From assembly GCF_000209655.1 (NCBI RefSeq), contig NC_015458.1, forward strand, positions 2,728,001 to 2,792,000: DNA of 64,000 nt, given 5' to 3'. The translations under genes were made by a program, and so were the position numbers. Under the pieces are notes generated by a model. That model was given only the letters and a program-made list of their open reading frames with translations. It was not told the DNA's origin and did not search any database. Source of the DNA: Pusillimonas sp. T7-7 (GTDB lineage: Bacteria; Pseudomonadota; Gammaproteobacteria; Burkholderiales; Burkholderiaceae_B). Positions 58,099 through 64,000 of the stretch are shown here, one piece after another. Within the stretch, counting starts at the first letter, position 1; every line of letters begins with the position of its first letter.

Positions 58099-58239
58099 CC
58101 TGGCGGCACCGACTTGCCTAATACAAATGCTAATTGACGTCAAAAGCGACACAGGTTAAACGTTCTAACGAGGATACCAAAACAAGGCAGCCTGCCATGA
58201 ACAGCGCAGCCTCCATTCGCAGTGCTTACAGGAGACGTC

Positions 58240-59202
58240 ATGAAAATTTCCATAAAGCAGTTTGCATTTATGTTGTGTTTCTCGGTAGCAGCAATACAGC
58301 CCGCCAGTGCTGAAAACATATCCATCGCAACCGGTGGCACTGGCGGGGTTTATTACCCCATAGGTGGCGGCATTGCCTCGGTGCTTTCCAAAAAAGTCGA
58401 AGGCATGGAAGCCACCGCCGAAGTCACCGGCGGCTCGGTCGACAACCTTAAACTGATAGACGGCGACCCATCCTATATTGGTCTGGCCATGGCTGATGCC
58501 AGCCAAGACGCCTACAAAGGCGAGAACAAATTCGAGGGGCACAAAGTACCGCTGCGCACCCTCATGATTCTGTATCCCAACCGCATGCACGTTGTTACCG
58601 TCGAGGGGCGTGGCATCAACAGCATTGCCGACCTGAAAGGCAAGCATATCTCTACCGGCTCGCCGGGCAGCGCTACCGAGGTCATGGCGTTTCGCATGCT
58701 GGAAGCGGCCGGACTCGATAAAGACAAAGACGTCGACCGCGAACGGCTGGGGGTGGCTGAATCGGTCAATGGCGTCAAAGACAACAAAATCGATGCCTTC
58801 TTCTGGGTGGGCGGCCTGCCTACTTCGGCCGTAACCGACCTGGCCAACACTCCAGGAACCAAGATCAAGATGATCGACAATGCCGACCTGGTCCCTGCCA
58901 TGAATAAGAAATACGGCAATCTTTACGTACAAGACACCATTCCTAAATCAACTTACCGCGGCATGGAAGCCGACAACAAGCAGGCCACGGTCATGAACTT
59001 GCTCGTCGCCAGCGAAAAAATGTCCGACGAAACCGCCTACAACATCGTCAAGACCATCTTTGAAAGCCGCGATGACCTCATCGCGGTCCACAAAGATACC
59101 GCCGAGTTCAAACTCGAAAAGCAAAAAGCCTCGGCAACGCCTATTCCATTCCATCCTGGCGCCATCAAATACTTTGAAGAGCGCGGTTTCAGTATCAAAT
59201 AA
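58240..59202 (+). CDS. TAXI-family TRAP receptor (second)
   Basis: The 320-residue periplasmic receptor starts at the ATG at 58240 (AGGAGA upstream) with a signal peptide cleaved near residue 24 (QPASA). The TAXI motif IATGGTGGVYYPIGGGIASV and TGGSVDNLKLIDGDPS are present, plus STGSPGSATEVMAF. It precedes a fused DctQM permease, from which it is separated by a strong terminator-like hairpin. Likely a second importer for the same catabolic cluster. Confidence 0.92.
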   Translation: MKISIKQFAFMLCFSVAAIQPASAENISIATGGTGGVYYPIGGGIASVLSKKVEGMEATAEVTGGSVDNLKLIDGDPSYIGLAMADASQDAYKGENKFEGHKVPLRTLMILYPNRMHVVTVEGRGINSIADLKGKHISTGSPGSATEVMAFRMLEAAGLDKDKDVDRERLGVAESVNGVKDNKIDAFFWVGGLPTSAVTDLANTPGTKIKMIDNADLVPAMNKKYGNLYVQDTIPKSTYRGMEADNKQATVMNLLVASEKMSDETAYNIVKTIFESRDDLIAVHKDTAEFKLEKQKASATPIPFHPGAIKYFEERGFSIK

Positions 59203-59220
59203 TCAATAGCCTGCCCTGCA

Positions 59221-59247
59221 CCCCAACCCTTACGCGGTTGGGGTTTT
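59221..59247 (+). terminator. Terminator-like hairpin between TAXI receptor and permease
   Basis: CCCCAACC-N7-GGTTGGGG followed by TTTTC is a perfect 8-bp stem with a U-tract, the standard form of an intrinsic terminator. Placed 19 bases after the receptor stop and 20 bases before the permease start, it would give high receptor and low permease expression. Confidence 0.7.
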
Positions 59248-59266
59248 CAATTTACAGGACACAAGC

Positions 59267-61300
59267 ATGATCGATAAAGTAGAACCGGACTCGACAGCAG
59301 AGGTTGTCAGCGAAGAAGCCCTGAAAAGGGCTGAAGAATATATCGAAGAAGAGGAAGGCGCAGCGAATCGGCTGAGTGGCTGGCTGGGTATTTTCCTTTC
59401 CACCGTGGCTGTGGGAATGTCCTTGTTTCATCTGTATGCTGCCTACTCCATCGTACCCACTCAAACGCTGCGCCCCATACACGTCGGCTTCGTCCTTTTC
59501 CTGTCATTCCTGATCTTTCCCGTCAGCAAGCACTTTCGCCACCGTATCATGTGGTGGGACTGGATAGCCGCCTTGATGTCCATTGCCATCGTGGTATATC
59601 TCATCGTGGGCGGCGACGACTTCACTGACCGCAATACCAGCCCCAACTCCTGGGATATTTTCTTCGGTGTGGCACTGATCCTGATGGTGCTCGAGGCCAT
59701 GCGTCGCACCATAGGCTGGATTCTGCCGGCCATCTCTATCTGTTTTCTGCTGTATGCCTTCCTGGGGCCTTACCTGCCGCACCCCTGGACGCACAAAGGC
59801 TATGAAATAGGCCGCCTGGTCGGTTTCATGTACATGACACTCGAAGGCATTTATGGAGTTGCCGTCGATGTATCGTCATCACTAATCATTTTGTTCACCA
59901 TTTTTGGCGCCTTTCTGCAGTTCTCAGGCGCAGGAAAGTTCTACATAGACTTTTCTTTTTCAGCCATGGGAGGCAAGCCGGCCGGCGCCGGGCGAACGGT
60001 GGTGCTGGCCTCCTTCCTGCTCGGCGGTCCGTCCGGTTCGGGGGTGGCTACCACGGTCACCCTGGGCTCGGTCGCCTGGCCCATGCTGGCCAAAGTCGGA
60101 TACGAGCGCAATGCGGCAGGCGGACTACTGGCGGCGGGTGGCCTGGGCGCCATTATCTCGCCACCCGTCATGGGAGCAGCCGCTTTCATCATTGCCGAGT
60201 TCCTGAAAATATCGTACCTGGACGTGCTGCTGATGGCCGTCATACCCACCTGCCTGTTCTACCTCGCCCTCTTCCTGATGGTCGAGATCGATGTACGCAA
60301 GTACGGCATGAGCAACACCATCATCAAGAAAGTCGATACCGTCTGGAATCTGACCCGGCACTACTGGTTCCACTTCCTGTCGCTGATTTCCATTGTGGCA
60401 TTCATGATGATGGGCTTCTCACCCGTCATGTCGGTATTCTGGGCCACCATCGTCTCTTTCCTGACCAGCTTCCTGCGCGCCGATTCGGCCATGATTTCTT
60501 ATGACCTGTTTCGGGGTAAAGGCAAGGCATCCGAGCATTTTTTCCAGTCGCGGTTGATACAGGCGCTGCGTGCTGGCTCGGTAGGCATGTTGAATGTTGG
60601 AGCCACCTGCGCCGGGGCAGGCATTATCGTCGGGGTCGTCACCATGACCGGCCTGGGCCTGAAATTCAGCGGCATCGTCATTGACTACGCCGGCGGGTCC
60701 TTGCTGCTGACAGCCATTTACACCGCCCTGGTGGTCTGGATCATCGGCCTGGCCGTGCCCGTGACTGCCTCATACATCATTTGTGCCGTCATTACCGCAC
60801 CGGCACTCATCAAACTGGGTGTCCCCGACTTTGCCGCCCACATGTTCATTTTCTATTACGCCGTGCTCTCCGAGGTTTCGCCGCCTACCGCACTGTCGCC
60901 CTTTGCCGCATCGGCCATTACGGGCGGCGACCCCTACAAGACCACTTTACAGTGCTGGAAATACACCATACCCGCCTTTCTGGTCCCCTTCGTCTTTGTG
61001 CTGGATCCCAGCGGCCAGAGCCTGCTGCTCATGGGTACGACCGAAGCTCTGGCCGAAGCCAACTGGCTGCATATTGCACAAATTACCTTCACGGCGGCAA
61101 CGGGTATCTTTGCACTGGCCGTCGGTTTCCAGGGATGGTTGATCGTACGCTCCTCTATTCTTGAACGCGTACTGCTGATTATTGCCGGGTTCATGCTGGT
61201 CTACCCAGGCCCCATTTCAAACTCGGTGGGCTACGCAATGGTACTGATAGCCTTGGGTTCACAATGGCTGCGCCGCAAGCAAACGGCGGCGCCTGCATAG
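59267..61300 (+). CDS. Fused TRAP transporter permease (DctQM, second)
   Basis: The 677-residue inner-membrane protein has an N-terminal cytoplasmic stretch with EEEE-rich residues, a 4-TM part and the DctM part with LLGGPSGSGVATTVTLGSVAWP, GGLGAIISPPVMGAAAFI and LSEVSPPTALSPFAASAITGG. It lacks the large DUF3394-like C-terminal region of the other fused permease in the window (878 residues). It partners the TAXI receptor encoded just upstream. Confidence 0.93.
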   Translation: MIDKVEPDSTAEVVSEEALKRAEEYIEEEEGAANRLSGWLGIFLSTVAVGMSLFHLYAAYSIVPTQTLRPIHVGFVLFLSFLIFPVSKHFRHRIMWWDWIAALMSIAIVVYLIVGGDDFTDRNTSPNSWDIFFGVALILMVLEAMRRTIGWILPAISICFLLYAFLGPYLPHPWTHKGYEIGRLVGFMYMTLEGIYGVAVDVSSSLIILFTIFGAFLQFSGAGKFYIDFSFSAMGGKPAGAGRTVVLASFLLGGPSGSGVATTVTLGSVAWPMLAKVGYERNAAGGLLAAGGLGAIISPPVMGAAAFIIAEFLKISYLDVLLMAVIPTCLFYLALFLMVEIDVRKYGMSNTIIKKVDTVWNLTRHYWFHFLSLISIVAFMMMGFSPVMSVFWATIVSFLTSFLRADSAMISYDLFRGKGKASEHFFQSRLIQALRAGSVGMLNVGATCAGAGIIVGVVTMTGLGLKFSGIVIDYAGGSLLLTAIYTALVVWIIGLAVPVTASYIICAVITAPALIKLGVPDFAAHMFIFYYAVLSEVSPPTALSPFAASAITGGDPYKTTLQCWKYTIPAFLVPFVFVLDPSGQSLLLMGTTEALAEANWLHIAQITFTAATGIFALAVGFQGWLIVRSSILERVLLIIAGFMLVYPGPISNSVGYAMVLIALGSQWLRRKQTAAPA

Positions 61301-61304
61301 AAAG

Positions 61305-61342
61305 CCTCAAAGCCTGGACGGGCGGACATCCAGGCTTTGAGG
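61305..61342. other. Long hairpin between TRAP permease and GntR genes
   Basis: CCTCAAAGCCTGGA and TCCAGGCTTTGAGG form a perfect 14-bp stem with a 10-nt loop, starting five bases after the permease stop. No U-tract follows, so it may be a bidirectional or Rho-aided terminator or an mRNA-protective structure. This is the longest perfect stem I found in the window. Confidence 0.5.
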
Positions 61343-61393
61343 GCGACCCACATCAGGGATAATCCCGGTGGCAAACTTGTTGCCTAAGCTTCA

Positions 61394-61430
61394 ACATACT
61401 ATCTTTGATCAAACATCAAAGGTAGTATGT
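61394..61430. promoter_or_regulatory. 37-bp near-perfect palindrome over the GntR start
   Basis: The left arm ACATACTATCTTTGAT and right arm ATCAAAGGTAGTATGT match at 15 of 16 positions around a 5-base spacer. The right arm includes the ribosome site AAAGG and the ATG at 61427-61429. It is a likely GntR operator and in RNA would hide the start codon. The palindrome is seen; binding is inferred. Confidence 0.65.
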
Positions 61431-62110
61431 CTGTAAATGTCGCCCTGGAACCGCTGGTACACACATCTGTCCACGAGGCGGTGTATCGTCAGTTGCGCGA
61501 TCACCTGATGCGCGGTGACTATGCTGCCGGCGACATCCTGGGCATACAAGAATTGGCCGATGCCTTCGGCACCAGTGCCATGCCGGTACGCGAGGCATTG
61601 CGCCGGCTCGCGGCGCAGCGCGCCGTCGAACCCATGAAAAGCCGCTCCATGCAGGTACCGCTCATGTCGAACGAGCGTCTTGACGATATCAAGCGCACCC
61701 GCATGCTGATAGAAGGAACGGCCGCCGCCTGGGCGGTCGATCACATAACACCCGCCCAACTCAATCTATTGCACACGCTGGCAGCCCAGCTGGGCGACTC
61801 GCTCAGTTGCCAGGCCTCTATCAACACAGGCCTGGAAATCAACCAGCAATTCCATTTCACCATCTACCGGGCCGCACAGTCGGAAACCATGCTGGCCATG
61901 ATAGAAAATCTGTGGCTGCAATCAGGCCCTTATTTACGCGCTACCCGCGAACTCATGCACTCCACCGAGCGGCCAGGTATCGAATTCCATGCCCAGATAG
62001 TTCAGGCCATCGAGCAAGGCGACGCCCAGGCCGCACGCCTGGCAATGGAACAAGACATCTGTTGGGCTTTCGACAAAATCAAGGCTCACACCATGGTAGC
62101 CACGGCCTGA
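61427..62110 (+). CDS. GntR-family regulator (FCD type)
   Basis: The 227-residue product has the GntR winged helix (VHEAVYRQLRDHLMRGDYAAG, then LADAFGTSAMPVREALRRLAAQRAVE) and an all-helical FCD ligand domain with the metal-site-like pattern HFTIYRAAQSETMLAMI and a late HAQIVQAIEQGD. FCD regulators sense organic acids. Its start sits in a long palindrome, so it probably represses itself and the downstream IlvD-type gene, 38 bases on. Confidence 0.9.
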   Translation: MSVNVALEPLVHTSVHEAVYRQLRDHLMRGDYAAGDILGIQELADAFGTSAMPVREALRRLAAQRAVEPMKSRSMQVPLMSNERLDDIKRTRMLIEGTAAAWAVDHITPAQLNLLHTLAAQLGDSLSCQASINTGLEINQQFHFTIYRAAQSETMLAMIENLWLQSGPYLRATRELMHSTERPGIEFHAQIVQAIEQGDAQAARLAMEQDICWAFDKIKAHTMVATA

Positions 62111-62147
62111 GACCTGACGGCACTATTCAAGAAACCGGATACTTTCC

Positions 62148-63887
62148 ATGTCTTTACATAAACATCGTTCCCGCATGGTCACCCAAGGCCTCAGCCGCGC
62201 GCCGCACCGCGCATTCCTGCGTGGCACCGGCTTCGACGACGAAGCCTTGCAAAAGTCCATTGTCGGCATAGTGAGCACCCAGGGCGAAAATACGCCATGT
62301 TCCATGAGCCTGGCGCCGCAAGCCGACCGCGCACGTCTGGGCGTGGCAGCGGGCGGCGGCGTACCGGTCAGCTTCTCGACCATATCCGTGTCTGATGGCA
62401 CGTCCATGAATCACGCCGGCATGCGCATGAGCCTGCTATCGCGTGAAACCATCGCCGACAGCGTAGAGCTGGTCGTGCGCGGGCATGCCTACGACGGCCT
62501 GGTTGCATTGGCGGGCTGCGACAAAACCCTGCCCGCCATGATGATGGCGATGGTAAGGGTGAACACACCAGCGGTATTTTTGTACGGCGGCGCCACCCTG
62601 CCCGGCCATGCGCTGGGCAAGCAGGCCACCATACTGGATACCATCGAAGCGGTGGGCAACGTACAGAATGGCACCATGAGCATTAAAGACCTGGGCGCCA
62701 TGGAACGCGGCTGTCTGCCCTCGGCCGGCTCTTGCCCCGGCCAGTTCACCGCCAACACCATGGCCATGGTCGGCGAAGCGCTGGGCTTGTCGCCACTGGG
62801 CTCAGCCATGATGCCAGCCGTCTATAGCGAACGGCTGGCCATTGCTCAGCGCGCAGGACTCAGAGTCATGGACATCCTGGAAAAAGGCGGCCCCCTGCCG
62901 CGCGACCTGGTCACGCGCGCCAGCCTGGAAAATGCCTGTGCGGCCGTGGCGGCCACCGGCGGTTCAACCAATGCCGCCCTGCATATCCCCGCCATCGCGC
63001 ACGAAGCCGGCATACGCTTCACCCTGGACGACGTGGCAGAGGTATTCAGCCGCACGCCGCTGATTGCCGACCTGCAGCCCGGCGGTCGCTTTCTGGCGCG
63101 TGACTTGCACGAGGTTGGCGGGGTCCCCGTCGTGTTGAAGTCATTGCTGGATGGAGGCTACCTGGACGGATCCGTCTTGACGCTGGATGGCTGCACCCTG
63201 GCCGAGGCCCTGGCCAACACGCCTGATCCCGACGGTGAGGTGATCAGGCCTTGTTCGCGCGCCCTACATCCCTCTGGCGGCGTCACCGTTCTCAAAGGCA
63301 ATCTGTGCCCCCATGGCGCCCTGCTGAAAATAGCGGGCCTGAAATCACTTGAGTTCTCGGGTCCGGCCCGCGTATTCGAAAACGAAGGCGACTGCATGCA
63401 CGCGGTATCCACGCGTGAATACGAGCCCGGTGAGGTGCTGGTCATACGCAACGAAGGTCCCAAGGGCGGACCCGGCATGCGCGAGATGCTCAGCGTTACC
63501 GCCGCGCTATACGGCCAGGGCATGGGAGAACGTGTGGCCTTGCTGACCGACGGCCGTTTTTCAGGCGCCACCCGAGGCATGTGCATAGGCTATGTCAGCC
63601 CGGAAGCGGCTGCCGGCGGCCCCATAGGCCTGATCCGCGATGGCGACATCATCCATATCGATGCGCGGGCCAACACCCTGGATGTAGCAGTAGAAGAGGC
63701 CGAGCTCGACCAACGCCGCAAGGCTTACGTCGCACCGGCACAGGCCAGGCTTGCCGGCGCCCTGGAAAAATACGCCCTCCTCGTGCGGTCTGCTCATGAA
63801 GGGGCCGTCACGCACTCGGGCAATGTGGAATGGCCTTATGAAACTCCTGAAGACGACCATGCAGACTCCAGTAATCCTGCACAATAG
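62148..63887 (+). CDS. IlvD/Edd-family dehydratase
   Basis: The 579-residue enzyme has the Fe-S ligand cysteines of the family at Cys51 (ENTPCSM), Cys124 (AGCDKTLPAMMMAM) and Cys196 (PSAGSCPGQFTANTM). The rest resembles dihydroxy-acid and sugar-acid dehydratases. In IlvD the second motif reads GCDKNMPG and the third GACGGMYTANTM, so the differences favour a sugar-acid or other 2,3-dihydroxy-acid dehydratase over branched-chain synthesis. It lies between a GntR regulator and a hydroxypyruvate-isomerase-like gene in a catabolic setting. Confidence 0.86.
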   Translation: MSLHKHRSRMVTQGLSRAPHRAFLRGTGFDDEALQKSIVGIVSTQGENTPCSMSLAPQADRARLGVAAGGGVPVSFSTISVSDGTSMNHAGMRMSLLSRETIADSVELVVRGHAYDGLVALAGCDKTLPAMMMAMVRVNTPAVFLYGGATLPGHALGKQATILDTIEAVGNVQNGTMSIKDLGAMERGCLPSAGSCPGQFTANTMAMVGEALGLSPLGSAMMPAVYSERLAIAQRAGLRVMDILEKGGPLPRDLVTRASLENACAAVAATGGSTNAALHIPAIAHEAGIRFTLDDVAEVFSRTPLIADLQPGGRFLARDLHEVGGVPVVLKSLLDGGYLDGSVLTLDGCTLAEALANTPDPDGEVIRPCSRALHPSGGVTVLKGNLCPHGALLKIAGLKSLEFSGPARVFENEGDCMHAVSTREYEPGEVLVIRNEGPKGGPGMREMLSVTAALYGQGMGERVALLTDGRFSGATRGMCIGYVSPEAAAGGPIGLIRDGDIIHIDARANTLDVAVEEAELDQRRKAYVAPAQARLAGALEKYALLVRSAHEGAVTHSGNVEWPYETPEDDHADSSNPAQ

Positions 63888-63899
63888 CTGAACACGACC

Positions 63900-64000
63900 A
63901 TGAAGCTGGCCGCCAATCTCTCGCTGCTGTATCCAGGCCTGGACTTGCCAGAACGCATGACCAGGGCGGCAAGCGACGGCTTTGAGGCTGTCGAGATCCT
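63900..64000 (+). CDS. Hydroxypyruvate isomerase-like protein, cut by window edge
   Basis: From the ATG at 63900 the first 33 codons read MKLAANLSLLYPGLDLPERM and then a DGFEAVEI segment, the usual N-terminus of hydroxypyruvate isomerase / sugar-phosphate isomerase TIM-barrel proteins (Hyi, OtnI-like). It begins 12 bases after the dehydratase stop, so the two are probably co-transcribed. The remainder lies beyond the window, so subtype cannot be set. Confidence 0.7.
   Translation, partial: MKLAANLSLLYPGLDLPERMTRAASDGFEAVEI

Noticed and set aside
62148..63887. Calling the dehydratase ilvD
   Set aside because: The second and third Fe-S motifs differ from biosynthetic IlvD and the setting is catabolic, so only the family is given.

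Overview
The window looks like chromosomal DNA of a betaproteobacterium of the Alcaligenaceae (Pusillimonas/Bordetella relatives). This is inferred from the fmt-def-dprA order, the many periplasmic-binding-protein transporters (a lone Bug/TTT receptor, two TAXI-TRAP systems, one DctPQM TRAP, Liv and His/Aap type ABC systems), and the moderately high GC content judged by eye. I see no rRNA, tRNA, CRISPR array, insertion sequence or prophage. No gene-free gap exceeds 300 bases.

Layout. 1-4110: housekeeping genes fmt (partial) and def on the minus strand, then dprA, hmgL and a small membrane protein. 4111-8330: an accessory, partly decayed zone of three regulators (LysR, TetR, MarR), each facing a small enzyme or transporter gene, with three gene remnants (SDR tail, deleted DMT exporter, NAD(P)-binding fragment). 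8334-19782: an amino-acid receptor, then a seven-gene minus-strand operon with a Liv-type ABC transporter flanked by two different CoA ligases, a divergent Crp/Fnr regulator, and a lone Bug receptor. 19870-24357: cysHDN and divergent gdhA. 24358-29340: a compact sigma-54 module with a rpoN-type sigma factor, two enhancer-binding proteins and a GT2 glycosyltransferase. 29465-33600: a basic-amino-acid type ABC importer plus asparaginase. 33616-50075: mostly core metabolism (RluA-type synthase, tdh-kbl, TAXI-TRAP, ZIP, thioesterase, rmuC, panB, AKR, MFS, slyX, acnA). 50295-50998: fdxA and a DUF2061 gene behind a Fur-like box. 51144-64000: a plus-strand catabolic cluster running off the right edge: LysR, DUF1445, DctPQM, DUF2848, amidase, TAXI-TRAP, GntR, IlvD-type dehydratase, hydroxypyruvate-isomerase-like protein.

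Most notable points. (1) The sigma-54 module appears self-contained. The rpoN gene lies outside the usual lptB-rpoN-hpf setting and is preceded by two tandem GG-N10-GC (-24/-12) elements, and the glycosyltransferase gene has another. One activator has no sensory domain and a GSFTSA loop in place of GAFTGA. (2) The 51-64 kb cluster combines two TRAP importers with two DUF enzymes, an amidase and a dehydratase, and looks like an undescribed pathway for an amide-containing organic acid. Its GntR start codon lies inside a 37-bp near-perfect palindrome. (3) Aconitase carries an acidic insert with a FPASDPPS motif. (4) A RidA paralogue lacks the canonical arginine. All functional calls come from reading motifs and neighbourhood; no database search was run.
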